A stretch of DNA of 64,000 bases, taken from the NCBI RefSeq assembly GCF_015160855.1, contig NZ_CP063373.1, forward strand, positions 9,399,001 through 9,463,000. The letters are read 5' to 3'. Each line of letters opens with the position of its first letter. Position 1 is the stretch's first letter. Both the position numbers and the translations under genes were made by a program. The stretch is from Streptomyces ferrugineus (GTDB lineage Bacteria > Actinomycetota > Actinomycetes > Streptomycetales > Streptomycetaceae). Positions 8,009-21,368 of the stretch are shown here, in pieces. Under the pieces are notes generated by a model that ran no database searches, was not told the origin of the DNA, and was given only the letters and a program-made list of their open reading frames with translations.

Positions 8009-9061
8009 TCAGAAGAAAACCGACCGCCGTTGCACCAGCAACTTGTACAACGTGTGCTGGATCTGCTCCCTGACCTGGTCCGTCAGGTTGAACATCAGCA
8101 TCGGGTCCTCGGCGGCCTCCGGCGGATAGCCGTCCGTGGGGATCGGCTCGCCGAACTGGATCGTCCACTTGGTGGGGAGGGGGACCGCGCCGAGCGGGCC
8201 GAGCCACGGGAAGGTCGGGGTCAGCGGGAAGTACGGGAAACCCAGGACACGGGCCAGGGTCTTGGCGTTGCCGATCATCGGGTAGATCTCCTCCGCGCCG
8301 ACGATCGAGCACGGAATGATCGGCGTGCCCTTGCGCAGGGCCGTGGAGACGAAGCCGCCGCGGCCGAAGCGCTGAAGCTTGTAGCGCTCGCTGAAGGGCT
8401 TGCCGATGCCCTTGAAGCCCTCCGGCATCACCCCGACCAACTCGCCCTGCCCAAGGAGGCGCTCGGCGTCCTCGGCGCAGGCCAGGGTGTGGCCCAGCTT
8501 GCGGGCGAGCTCGTTGACCACCGGCAGCACGAAGACCAGGTCGGCGGCGAGGAGGCGCAGATGCCGGCCCGCCGGGTGGTGGTCGTGCACGGCGACCTGC
8601 ATCATCAGGCCGTCCAGCGGCAGCGTGCCCGAGTGGTTGGCGACGATCAGCGCACCGCCCTCGGAGGGGATGTTCTCCACGCCCTTCACCTCGACCCGGA
8701 AGTACTTCTCGTACACCGGGCGCAGCAGGGACATCAGAACCTGGTCGGTGAGCTCCTCGTCGTACCCGAAGTCGTCGACGTCGTAGTCCCCGGTCAGGCG
8801 GCGGCGCAGGAAGGCCAGGCCGCTCGCGATGCGCCGCTCCAGGCCGCCGTCGTCCTGGGGCTGCTGGGGCGGCTGTTCCTCACGTGTCACAGGAACATCA
8901 TCCTGCGCGAATGACCGTCCGGGGAGAGGCTGGACCTCGCGTACCAGCGCGGATTCACCGCTCTTGCGCCGGCTCCCCGCGCTCCGCCGCCGCGGCGGCC
9001 GCTGCGCGGCGCCCCCGCGGGAACGGTCGTCGTCGAACGGAATGACCTTGGCGTCCGCCAT
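8009..9061 (-). CDS. 1-acyl-glycerophosphate acyltransferase-like protein (PlsC superfamily)
   Basis: Predicted membrane-associated lysophospholipid acyltransferase, 350 residues. ANHSGTLPLDG provides the catalytic His and Asp of the PlsC superfamily in the spacing seen in the NHSG-type subgroup, and MPEGFKG is the EGT-like substrate-binding motif. The first ~100 residues are basic and low-complexity (RPPRRRSAGSRRKSG) and probably not part of the fold. It ends at VFF; past the stop codon the reading frame continues as two short repeats of the terminal residues, SGFF twice, before a second TGA. It forms an apparent operon with the upstream epimerase gene, whose stop lies 14 nt away. Confidence 0.88.
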   Translation of the reverse strand: MADAKVIPFDDDRSRGGAAQRPPRRRSAGSRRKSGESALVREVQPLPGRSFAQDDVPVTREEQPPQQPQDDGGLERRIASGLAFLRRRLTGDYDVDDFGYDEELTDQVLMSLLRPVYEKYFRVEVKGVENIPSEGGALIVANHSGTLPLDGLMMQVAVHDHHPAGRHLRLLAADLVFVLPVVNELARKLGHTLACAEDAERLLGQGELVGVMPEGFKGIGKPFSERYKLQRFGRGGFVSTALRKGTPIIPCSIVGAEEIYPMIGNAKTLARVLGFPYFPLTPTFPWLGPLGAVPLPTKWTIQFGEPIPTDGYPPEAAEDPMLMFNLTDQVREQIQHTLYKLLVQRRSVFF

Positions 9062-9075
9062 CGTTGATGCGCTCC

Positions 9076-10137
9076 TCAGTTGGCGCTCTGCGTCGGGGGG
9101 TGGCCGCCGCCCAGCACGGGCAGCGCGGCGATCCGGTCGACGGCCCCCGCGAGGACCTCCGGCGGCAGCAGACCCGGACCGTGGCTGCGGGCGAACTCCG
9201 CGAAGGTCTCCGCCGTCGTGAACTTCGGCTTGAATCCGAGCGTCTCTCGCATCTGGTCCGTCGCCACGACTCGCCCGTGCGTGAGCAGCCTGATCTGCTC
9301 CGGCGAGAAGTCCGACATACCCAGCGTACGCACCAGGGAGCCGGCCCAGGTCACCGCGGGCAGCAGCAGCGGTACGGTGGGTCGGCCCAGCCGCCGGGAG
9401 CACTGCGAGAGCAGCAGGACGCCGTCGCCGGCGATGTTGAAGGTGCCGCTGTTGAGCGTGCCCCGCTCCGGCTCGTGCGAGCCGATGCGCAGCACCTCGA
9501 TCACGTCGTCCTCGTGCACGAACTGCAGCCGCGGGTCGTACCCGAAGACGGTCGGCAGCACGGGCAGCGAGAAGTACGAGGCGAGGGGGGTGTCGGCACT
9601 CGGCCCGAGGATGTTGGCGAACCGCAGCACGCACACGGCGACGTCCGGCCGCCGCCGGGCGAACCCGCGCACATACCCCTCGACCTCCACCGTGTCCTTG
9701 GCGAAGCCGCCGCTGGGCAGGGACTTGGGCGGGGTGGTCTCGGTGAAGACGGCCGGATCGCGAGGCGCGGAACCGTAGACATTCGTACTGGACTTCACCA
9801 CGAGCCGCTTGACGGTGGGCGACTTCTGACACGCGCCCAGCAGCTGCATGGTCCCGATGACGTTGGTCTCCTTGACCATGGTCCGGCTGCCGCTGCCCAG
9901 CGCGGTTCCGGTCACGTCCATGTGTACGACGGTGTCGGCGCCGCTCTCGGCCAGTACCCGCGCGATGGTGGGCTGCCGGATGTCGGCCTGGATGAAGTCG
10001 GCACCGCCCAGATGGTGCTCGGGCGGGACCGCGTCCACGGCGAGCACCCGGTCCACCTGTGGGTCACGCTGGATCCGTCGTACGAAACGGCCGCCCAGTT
10101 GACGGGCCACTCCGGTCACGAGCACGACCTTGCCCAA
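9076..10137 (-). CDS. NAD-dependent epimerase/dehydratase (extended SDR family)
   Basis: A 353-residue Rossmann-fold sugar-nucleotide or steroid-type oxidoreductase of the extended SDR family. The nucleotide-binding loop is VLVTGVARQLGGRF, and KSSTNVYGSAPRD is the central strand/active-site segment. The FNIAGDG motif marks the substrate-binding part. A canonical YxxxK is not obvious, so catalytic activity on a sugar is uncertain. The start is TTG at 10137, supported by the AAGGAAGG-type site 7-14 nt upstream and the lack of another candidate. It is co-directional with the acyltransferase gene, suggesting a role in lipid or envelope metabolism. Confidence 0.85.
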   Translation of the reverse strand: MGKVVLVTGVARQLGGRFVRRIQRDPQVDRVLAVDAVPPEHHLGGADFIQADIRQPTIARVLAESGADTVVHMDVTGTALGSGSRTMVKETNVIGTMQLLGACQKSPTVKRLVVKSSTNVYGSAPRDPAVFTETTPPKSLPSGGFAKDTVEVEGYVRGFARRRPDVAVCVLRFANILGPSADTPLASYFSLPVLPTVFGYDPRLQFVHEDDVIEVLRIGSHEPERGTLNSGTFNIAGDGVLLLSQCSRRLGRPTVPLLLPAVTWAGSLVRTLGMSDFSPEQIRLLTHGRVVATDQMRETLGFKPKFTTAETFAEFARSHGPGLLPPEVLAGAVDRIAALPVLGGGHPPTQSAN

Positions 10138-10277
10138 GATCAGCGCCTTCCTTCCAGCACTCGTACCCCAGCCGAGTTCCCCGTTGCGGCCAACTTAGCG
10201 GGTTGACGTTGCGCTGTGATGACCACCCAATGCATGAAGTGACGAGAATTCCCCCTCGCGCACTCCGACCGATACGC

Positions 10278-10313
10278 GTGTGGCCCCCCACCGGCTGTGG
10301 TGGGGGGCCACAC
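10278..10313. terminator. Terminator downstream of bS22 gene
   Basis: A 15-bp perfect stem (10278-10292 with 10299-10313) and a 6-nt loop lie 28 nt beyond the bS22 stop codon, in the orientation of minus-strand transcription. Confidence 0.75.
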
Positions 10314-10340
10314 TCACGCTGCTTTCGCGGCGTCGCTCGC

Positions 10341-10439
10341 TTACTTCTTGTTGCGACGCTGAACGCGCGTGCGCTTGAGCAGCTTGCGGTGCTTCTTCTT
10401 GGCCATCCGCTTGCGCCGCTTCTTGATAACAGAGCCCAC
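10341..10439 (-). CDS. Small ribosomal protein bS22 (AURKAIP1/COX24-type, 32 aa)
   Basis: A 32-residue, extremely basic peptide: GTG start, then [18 protein letters not shown] and a C-terminal [13 protein letters not shown], more than half Lys/Arg. This matches the actinobacterial bS22 protein found at the decoding-centre side of the 30S subunit in mycobacterial structures. The GTG at 10439 is preceded by GAGGG. Such genes are easily missed because of their length. A terminator hairpin follows directly. It lies between the BdtA-like regulator gene and the epimerase gene, all on the minus strand. Confidence 0.9.
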   Translation of the reverse strand: MGSVIKKRRKRMAKKKHRKLLKRTRVQRRNKK

Positions 10440-10596
10440 GACTACCCTCGCTCACTTCTCATCACTCGGTGTTTGGGCGCCATGGGCCCACACGACCTAC
10501 GAGGGGCTAGCCTACCCGCCCGAGCGCTGAGGTCGTAATCGAGGGGACGAGGGTGAATCCTGAACAGCCCTGTGGATCCCCCCTCGCCCGTCGTTG

Positions 10597-10809
10597 TCAG
10601 GCGGTTTCCACCCCCACGTAGCTCTCGCGGAGATATTCGTGAACCGCTTGCTCGGGGACGCGGAAGGACCGCCCCACCCGGATCGCGGGCAGATGACCGC
10701 TGTGCACCAGCCGGTACACGGTCATCTTCGACACTCGCATCACCGAGGCGACTTCCGCCACGGTAAGGAACTGAACCTCGTTCAGAGGCCTCTCGCCAGC
10801 TGCAGCCAT
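10597..10809 (-). CDS. bdtA: Small MerR/excisionase-like DNA-binding protein (BdtA-like)
   Basis: A 70-residue protein with a single winged-helix domain of the helix_turn_helix_17/excisionase family. FLTVAEVASVMRVSKMTVYR is the helix-turn-helix and HSGHLPAIRVGRSFRVP the wing. It is about the size of BldC and has the same fold class. The S. coelicolor protein at this place was, as I recall, named BdtA (BldD target A); I am moderately sure of that name. The ATG at 10809 is chosen over a longer upstream reading frame because homology begins at MAAAGERPL. It may be a developmental regulator; its targets are unknown. Confidence 0.85.
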   Translation of the reverse strand: MAAAGERPLNEVQFLTVAEVASVMRVSKMTVYRLVHSGHLPAIRVGRSFRVPEQAVHEYLRESYVGVETA

Positions 10810-10939
10810 GACACACCTGAACCTTCCGCACTCGACGGCCACCGGCTTCCCCTTCCGGTGACTCTTCGTCGCTGCGTGCTCACTCCCCAATGTAGGGGCC
10901 TGTGGTGCGAGTGGGGAAGAGGTGCACCCATCGGCAGTC

Positions 10940-11755
10940 CTACTGGGACAGACACGCTCGATTGAGTACGTAGCGGGTAAGCGGCAGGTAGTAATCAGAC
11001 CGCACAGCGTCATCAAGTGGAACGGCGACGGACACGGACCCCTCGGCCTGCCCCACAAAGAGCGCGGGGTCATTCGTATCGGCCGGACCAATGGCCTCAA
11101 ACCCCAGCTGACCTGCCCCGCAGACCCAGCCGTGATCCCCGATCACCAGCTCGGGCAACGGGCCCCCGACCTCCGCCGCGGCCGCCAGCGCGGTACGAAC
11201 CGGGAGGGGTGAGTGGGAGTGTGCGCCGGTCTCACGCCCGGTGCTCGGAGCGCCGGCTTCCCGCACCAACGCGACTCCTCGTACGTAGTCAAGGTTGTAC
11301 GTGCGTAGGCCGAACCGGGTCGTTATGTCGACACAGCGACCATGCGCAGGGGCGAGAACGGCACATCCCGCCGCCGACAACGCGTCCGCCAGGGCGGCGT
11401 AGAAGGCGAGCAGTCGATGAGGGTGTCCGGTGCCGATCAGGACCGGGGCCCTGCGCTGGGCGACTGCCGCGAGACGATCCGCGAAGGCATCCAGAGCGGT
11501 CAGAGTCAGGTCAGGATCGATCACATCGTGACCGGAAACATGCTGCGGATCGGCCGAAACCCCACACTTCTCCGCCATCAACGCAATAAGTTCGGGCAGC
11601 TCCCACACCCCTTCAGGATCCAGCCCGAGCAGCACCCGCGGATCGCGAGCAGCGAACAACCGATAACTCCGCAGACTCCGCTCCCGAGAGGTCCCCACGG
11701 CCCCGGCCAGCCGCGCGGCAAGAAGATGGGCACGCAGCCCTCCGACACTCAACAC
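10940..11755 (-). CDS. Phosphatase-like protein conserved in Streptomyces
   Basis: A soluble 271-residue protein. It contains GTGHPHRLLAFYAALADAL and LVIGDHGWVCGAGQLG, with conserved His/Asp/Cys that look functional, and a final DYYLPLTRYVLNRACL. Streptomyces annotations call this family a phosphatase; I see no classical phosphatase signature (no HAD DxD, no CX5R), so the function rests on family naming alone. The start is uncertain: GTG at 11755 is the most likely codon just before LSVGGLRAHLLAARLAG, but no good ribosome-binding site is visible. The region upstream is a tandem repeat array, which may limit the true 5' end. Confidence 0.7.
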   Translation of the reverse strand: MLSVGGLRAHLLAARLAGAVGTSRERSLRSYRLFAARDPRVLLGLDPEGVWELPELIALMAEKCGVSADPQHVSGHDVIDPDLTLTALDAFADRLAAVAQRRAPVLIGTGHPHRLLAFYAALADALSAAGCAVLAPAHGRCVDITTRFGLRTYNLDYVRGVALVREAGAPSTGRETGAHSHSPLPVRTALAAAAEVGGPLPELVIGDHGWVCGAGQLGFEAIGPADTNDPALFVGQAEGSVSVAVPLDDAVRSDYYLPLTRYVLNRACLSQ

Positions 11756-11834
11756 GCCAGCGATGCTGACGGAAGGAGCGCATACGCGAGACGGGAACCG
11801 GAAAACACCGCACGGTTGGCCTAACGGGGCGGAG

Positions 11835-12023
11835 GCCTGCTCGGCGGGTGCGGGCCGCGGGCTTGTCGGAGGTCTACTCGGCGGGTGCGGCGTCGCGGGC
11901 TTGTCGGAGGCCTGCTCGGCGCGTGCGGCATCGCAGCCTTGTCGGAAGCCTGCTCGGCGCGTGCGGCGTCGCAGCCATGACGGAAGCCTGCTCGGCGCGT
12001 GCGGCATCGCAGCCATGACGGAG
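11835..12023. repeat. Tandem array of a ~38-bp unit, about five copies
   Basis: Copies begin at 11835, 11872, 11910, 11948 and 11986, spaced 37, 38, 38 and 38 nt. The unit begins GCCTGCTCGGCGCGTGCGGC and continues with TCGCAGCC(A/T)TGACGGAA. The last two copies are nearly identical and the first two have diverged. Because 38 is not a multiple of three, the array changes reading frame in each copy and is unlikely to be coding. It lies between acuC (upstream in transcription) and the phosphatase-like gene. The rest of the 517-nt gap holds the palindromic units at 12142-12186 and otherwise GC-rich sequence with no gene. Confidence 0.9.
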
Positions 12024-12141
12024 TCGGAGGGGGTGCAGGGACCGCAGCCCTGCCACGGCCTGGCCGGCCGGGCCGGAACCCCAGCCCTATGCCCCACCCA
12101 TCCCGTCCGCCCGGCGGGCCCCGCCTGACCAACCCGGGGGT

Positions 12142-12186
12142 CCAGGGGGCGGAGCCCCCTGGCGGGGTCGAAGGGGCGGAGCCCCT
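12142..12186. repeat. Pair of short GC-rich palindromes (dispersed Streptomyces-type unit)
   Basis: Two hairpins with the same GGA loop: CCAGGGGGC/GCCCCCTGG (12142-12162) and AGGGGC/GCCCCT (12172-12186). The flanks (GGGGTCCAGGGGGCGGAGCC type) resemble a GC-rich unit I recall as dispersed between genes in many Streptomyces genomes. They may also help terminate acuC transcription, whose stop codon is about 90 nt away. Confidence 0.65.
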
Positions 12187-12272
12187 GGGGATGGGAATGG
12201 GTAAGGGCGGCGGGGGCGAAACCCTAGGCGCTCAGCCACCACACCCCAGCTCACCCCCAGAGCCAACCTCCC

Positions 12273-13445
12273 CTACGCCAACAACCCCCGCAGCGGAAAC
12301 ACCGCCCGCCGAGCCGCCAGCACCGCCTGATCCAGCCGATCCCCGGGGTCGTACCCCGACTCCCAGTCCGCCCAGACCACCGGCCACCGCCCATCAGTCA
12401 TCCGCGCCGGCGCCAACTGCCGCGTCCGCGCGAAAACCTCCTGCCGCCAGCCCTCCGGAATCACCGCCTCCGGCTCGACCGGCCGCCCCGCCGCAATACC
12501 CACCAGATGCGTCCACGACCGCGGCACCACCTCCACCACGGCATAACCGCCGCCCCCCAGCGCAACCCACTTCCCGTCGGCGTACTCGTGCGCCAGGTCA
12601 TGGCACGCCACCTGCACCGCCCGCTGCGCGTCCAGCGACACCGCCAGGTGCGCCAACGGATCCTCGAAGTGCGTGTCGGCCCCGTGCTGCGTCACCAACA
12701 CCTGCGGCCGAAAGTCCGCGATCAGCTCCGGCACCACGGCATGGAACGCCCGCACCCACCCGGCATCCCCGGTCCCCGCAGGCAGCGCCACGTTCACCGC
12801 CGACCCCTCGGCACTCGCCGCACCGGTCTCCTCCGGCCACCCGGTCTGCGGAAACAGGGTCCGAGGATGCTCGTGCAGCGAGATCGTCAGCACCCTCGGG
12901 TCCTCCCAGAACGCCGCCTGGACCCCGTCCCCGTGATGCACGTCCACATCGATGTACGCCACCCGCTCGGCCCCCAGCTCCAACAGCCGGGCGATGGCGA
13001 GCGAGGCGTCGTTGTAGATGCAGAAGCCCGAGGCACCACCCGGCATCGCATGGTGCAGCCCACCCGCGAAGTTCACCGCATGCGACGCCTCCCCGCGCCA
13101 CACGGCCTCCGCGGCCCCGACCGACTGCCCGGCGATCAACGCCGACACGTCGTGCATCCCGGCGAACGCGGGATCATCCATGGTCCCGAGCCCATACGAC
13201 TGGTCCGCGGCCCCCGGCTCGGCCGAAGCCGCCTTCACCGCATCGATGTAGTCGTCCCGGTGCACGAGCCGCAGCGTCGACTCCCCGGCCGGCTTGGCCG
13301 CGACGACCTCCACGTCCCGATCGAGCCCGAAGGCATCGACGAGCTTCCTGGTCAGGGCTAGCCGGACCGGATCCATCGGATGCTCCGGCCCGAAGTCATA
13401 GCCCGTTACTGCCTCGTCCCACATCAGCTGTGCGCGGCCGCTCAT
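12273..13445 (-). CDS. acuC: Acetoin utilization/histone deacetylase family protein AcuC
   Basis: Zinc-dependent deacetylase of the class I/II HDAC superfamily, 390 residues. GFCIYNDASLAIARLLE and YIDVDVHHGDGVQ carry the metal-binding Asp/His and the paired active-site His, and GADTHFEDPLAHL supplies the third metal ligand. In Bacillus, AcuC controls acetyl-CoA synthetase activity by deacetylation; the same is inferred here. The start at ATG 13445 is preferred over an upstream GTG at 13496 because homology begins at MSGRAQLMWDEAV. It overlaps the end of the upstream MFS gene by 50 nt, so the two are probably co-transcribed. Confidence 0.92.
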   Translation of the reverse strand: MSGRAQLMWDEAVTGYDFGPEHPMDPVRLALTRKLVDAFGLDRDVEVVAAKPAGESTLRLVHRDDYIDAVKAASAEPGAADQSYGLGTMDDPAFAGMHDVSALIAGQSVGAAEAVWRGEASHAVNFAGGLHHAMPGGASGFCIYNDASLAIARLLELGAERVAYIDVDVHHGDGVQAAFWEDPRVLTISLHEHPRTLFPQTGWPEETGAASAEGSAVNVALPAGTGDAGWVRAFHAVVPELIADFRPQVLVTQHGADTHFEDPLAHLAVSLDAQRAVQVACHDLAHEYADGKWVALGGGGYAVVEVVPRSWTHLVGIAAGRPVEPEAVIPEGWRQEVFARTRQLAPARMTDGRWPVVWADWESGYDPGDRLDQAVLAARRAVFPLRGLLA

Positions 13446-14613
13446 GCCCGTCACCGTATCGGTCCGGTTGAGCCGCGAACGAACGGGCGTACCCAAGCGT
13501 CACCAGCACCAACACCATCGGCACCAGCATGGCCCCGCGATAGCTCCACGCATCGCCCAGCGCCCCCACCAACGGCGAACCGATCAAGAACCCCACATAG
13601 TTGAAGACATTGAGTCGCGCCACGGCCGTGTCCGAAGCCCCCGGGAACAACCGCCCGGCCGCCGCGAAGGTCTGCGGCACCAGCACGCACAACCCCACCC
13701 CGACCAATGTGAACCCGGCCATCCCGACCCAGGCCCCGGGCGCCGCCGCCACCACCGCGAACCCAGCCGCCGCCACCAGCGCCCCGCCCCGCACCACCAC
13801 GACGGCGCCGAACCGCCGCACCCCGAAGTCCCCGATGGCCCGCCCCAGCAGCGTGGTCACCATGTAGACGTTGTACGGCACGGTGGCCATCTGCTCGGAG
13901 CTCCCCAGCACGTCCTGCAGATACTTCGCACTCCAGTTGGAGACGGTCGAGTCCCCGATGTACGCGAAGGTCATCACCAGACACAGCGGCAACAGCCACT
14001 TGAAGACGACGGGCCCACTCTCCCCCGACCCCTCCGCCACCTTCTCGCGCCCGACATCCCCGTCGACGTACCACCGGCTCCCCACCAGCGCGGCCGGCAA
14101 CAACACCACCACGACCGGCAGATACGACACGACCAGCGCCAGCTCCCAGTGCGCCCCCACCCACGCCAACGAGGCCCCCACGATCCCGCCCAGGCTGTAC
14201 GCGGCATGAAAACTGAGCATGATGCTGCGCCCGTACGACCGCTGCAGGCTCACCCCGAGCATGTTCATCGAGGCGTCCAACGCCCCCACGGCCAGCCCGA
14301 AGGCGGCCAGCGCCACGCCCAGCTCGACCATCCGCTCCCCCGCCCCGACCCCGAGCAGCGCCAGGAGCACGACGGGCTGGGACCAGCGCAACACCCGGCT
14401 CGGCGCTATCCGCTTCACCAGCCGCTCGGTCATGACGCTGCCGACACCGGCGAGAACCGGCACGGCGGCGAGGAAGGCCGGCAGCAGCGCATCGGAAACG
14501 CCGTACCGGTCCTGGATGGCCGGAATCCGGGTCACCAGCAGGGCAAACGCAACACCCTGAGCAAGGAAGCTCAACGCCAACGAGGCCCTGCCGCGCCGCA
14601 GCACATCAGTCAT
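13396..14613 (-). CDS. MFS transporter
   Basis: A 405-residue permease with about 12 hydrophobic segments, starting SLALSFLAQGVAFALLVTR. RLVKRIAPSRVLRW corresponds to the cytoplasmic loop 2-3 region, where the usual GxxxDRxGRR motif is poorly conserved. The family resembles fucose/sugar MFS permeases of the FucP-like group and has FNYVGFLIGSPLVGALGD near the end. The substrate is unknown. It overlaps acuC, suggesting linked expression and perhaps transport of a metabolite related to acetate or acetylated compounds, but this is speculative. Confidence 0.88.
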   Translation of the reverse strand: MTDVLRRGRASLALSFLAQGVAFALLVTRIPAIQDRYGVSDALLPAFLAAVPVLAGVGSVMTERLVKRIAPSRVLRWSQPVVLLALLGVGAGERMVELGVALAAFGLAVGALDASMNMLGVSLQRSYGRSIMLSFHAAYSLGGIVGASLAWVGAHWELALVVSYLPVVVVLLPAALVGSRWYVDGDVGREKVAEGSGESGPVVFKWLLPLCLVMTFAYIGDSTVSNWSAKYLQDVLGSSEQMATVPYNVYMVTTLLGRAIGDFGVRRFGAVVVVRGGALVAAAGFAVVAAAPGAWVGMAGFTLVGVGLCVLVPQTFAAAGRLFPGASDTAVARLNVFNYVGFLIGSPLVGALGDAWSYRGAMLVPMVLVLVTLGYARSFAAQPDRYGDGHERPRTADVGRGSNGL

Positions 14614-14679
14614 GGCGGCGAGCGTAAGGCCCCGGCGTACTGGTGGGTAGATCCAGCCAAAGATGAATTTTCTTCAGTT

Positions 14680-15435
14680 TCACTTGGCGGGAGCGAGGTC
14701 GGCGGAAGCAAGGCCGTCCTGGAAGGACTCGGCCCTCTCCCCCTCGGCCTCCGACTTCGCCTCCGCGACAACCATCGCGGCCATCGGACCGGCCCCCAGC
14801 GCCCCGCTGACCAGGAAGCCCACCCCCATGGCGACCACCATGATCACATTGCCGACCCACACCATGGTGTCCACCGGCAGCGTGTACGCCCCCACGACCC
14901 GCACCACGCACTCGGTGAGCAGGACGACACCCCACACCAGCGAGAACATCCGCTCGGCCCGCCGAAACCGCGCCGAACCACCCTGAAGCCGCGCCCACGC
15001 GGCCTCCCGCCTCGCGTCCCCCTTCACCACCCACGGCTTCATACCAGCGGTCATCATCGGCTTGCCGAGCCCGACGGAGACCAGAATCCCGATCGCGATC
15101 GTGCTGCTGATCGCGCTGTCCTTGGCGATCACCAGTCGCGGGTCCCCGGCCACGAAGCTCAGCAACAACGACACCACGTTCACAACGAGGATGAGAGCAG
15201 CCATCCCATTGACCTCGCGCGCCTTCACCACACCCCACCCCGTCCGCACGGCCGGCACGACGCTGCTCAGGGCGAGCGCCATCAGGGTGCTCATCCCGAA
15301 GCCGTTCTTGAGGAGGTAGTACGCCCCGATGGGCACCGCGACATCGATGACCAACGGCGCAAAGTTACGCAACTTACTCCGCTTACTCCGCCGACTGGTC
15401 GTATCCCCCGTGGTGTTCCCCGTGTTCGTCGTCAT
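14680..15435 (-). CDS. VC0807-type integral membrane protein
   Basis: A 251-residue membrane protein with about six hydrophobic stretches (LVIDVAVPIGAYYLLK, LMALALSSVVPAVRTGW, ALILVVNVVSLLLSF, and further ones near the C-terminus). SVVPAVRTGWGVVKAREVNGMAAL is the feature that marks the VC0807 family. The N-terminus is Thr/Arg-rich and cytoplasmic. No reaction is known for the family. It is co-directional with the downstream MFS gene (66 nt away). Confidence 0.8.
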   Translation of the reverse strand: MTTNTGNTTGDTTSRRSKRSKLRNFAPLVIDVAVPIGAYYLLKNGFGMSTLMALALSSVVPAVRTGWGVVKAREVNGMAALILVVNVVSLLLSFVAGDPRLVIAKDSAISSTIAIGILVSVGLGKPMMTAGMKPWVVKGDARREAAWARLQGGSARFRRAERMFSLVWGVVLLTECVVRVVGAYTLPVDTMVWVGNVIMVVAMGVGFLVSGALGAGPMAAMVVAEAKSEAEGERAESFQDGLASADLAPAK

Positions 15436-15527
15436 GCACCCAGCTTCGCGGCCGACGCGGGACCGCCGGTAGAAACGATCGTCCGGCCCTCACCATGACA
15501 AATGTCAGCGCCGCACGCTCCCTCACG

Positions 15528-16172
15528 TCACGCGAGCAGATCCGCCAACTCACCCATGTCGGAGAAGAGTTGAGACGCCCCGGCAAGCCGCTCGGCAGGC
15601 GTCATGGCGGTGAACCCATACACATCCATCCCGGCCGCAACAGCCGCCCGCACCCCCAGCGGACTGTCCTCGACGACAACACACCGCTCCGGCACGACCC
15701 CCATCCGCCGCGCGGCATACAGAAACAGATCCGGCGCGGGCTTCCCTCGCCCCACATCCTGCGAACTGAAGATCCGCGAATCGTCGAACCACCTGTCCAG
15801 CCCCGTCGCCCGATGCCCCACCCGAATCCGCTCATGGCTCCCGGACGAGGCCACGCAGTACGGCACCCCGTCCGCGGCCAGCGTCTCGAGCACGTCCCCA
15901 GCGCCGGCCACGGCTTTCAACTCCCGCTCGAACGCGGCGAACACACGCGCATGGAAGACATCGTCAAAGTCCTCGGGAAGCCGCCGCCCCGTCCGCTCCA
16001 GCACCAGGTCGTGAACCCGATGCATCGCCGAGCCCATGTAGTCCCGAAGGGAGTCCTCGTACGACGTCGGGTGCCCCAGCTCGGTGAGGCACGCGGCGAG
16101 ATGCCGATTGGAAATGGGCTCGCTGTCGACAAGCACACCGTCATTGTCGAAGATGACCAGGTCATAGCGCAT
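15528..16172 (-). CDS. HAD-superfamily phosphatase (beta-phosphoglucomutase-like)
   Basis: A 214-residue HAD-IA hydrolase. DLVIFDNDGVLVDSEPIS is motif I (with FDNDG, as in YieH/6-phosphogluconate phosphatase-type enzymes), VASSGS is motif II, KPAPDLFLYAA gives the motif III lysine and VVEDSPLGVRAAVAAG is motif IV. The family cleaves small phosphorylated sugars; the substrate is not visible. The start at 16172 (MRYDLV) is preferred over 16184. It lies immediately downstream of the rRNA operon on the same strand, separated from it by the 16193-16222 terminator. Confidence 0.9.
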   Translation of the reverse strand: MRYDLVIFDNDGVLVDSEPISNRHLAACLTELGHPTSYEDSLRDYMGSAMHRVHDLVLERTGRRLPEDFDDVFHARVFAAFERELKAVAGAGDVLETLAADGVPYCVASSGSHERIRVGHRATGLDRWFDDSRIFSSQDVGRGKPAPDLFLYAARRMGVVPERCVVVEDSPLGVRAAVAAGMDVYGFTAMTPAERLAGASQLFSDMGELADLLA

Positions 16173-16192
16173 GCACTCGAGCATAAACGCGA

Positions 16193-16222
16193 AAAGGCCC
16201 ACGCCATACGGCGTGGGCCTTT
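16193..16222 (-). terminator. rRNA operon terminator
   Basis: A perfect 13-bp stem (arms 16193-16205 and 16210-16222) with an ATAC loop lies 11 nt past the 5S 3' end. On the minus strand the stem is followed by TTTTCGCG, a short U-tract. It insulates the downstream HAD gene from rRNA transcription. Confidence 0.9.
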
Positions 16223-16232
16223 CCTAAAACTT

Positions 16233-16351
16233 GTTCGGCGGCGTCCTACTCTCCCACAGGGTCCCCCCTGCAGTACCATCGGCGCTGTAAGGCTTAGCTT
16301 CCGGGTTCGGAATGTAACCGGGCGTTTCCCTCACGCTATAACCACCGAAAC
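16233..16351 (-). rRNA. rrf: 5S ribosomal RNA
   Basis: About 119 nt, reading on the minus strand from GTTTCGGTGGTTATAGCG to GGACGCCGCCGAAC, with complementary ends and the conserved CCGAACCCGGAAGCTAAG loop. It is the third gene of the rRNA operon. Ends may be off by 1-2 nt. Confidence 0.95.
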
Positions 16352-16422
16352 ACTATGAAACTGTCGACCGGACGATGACACGGTCGTTGTCTCAGAACCA
16401 ACACAGTGGACGCGAGCCTCTA

Positions 16423-21368
<4,946 letters not shown>

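Noticed and set aside
11835..12023. CRISPR array
   Set aside because: Repeats are directly adjacent with no unique spacers and no cas genes nearby.
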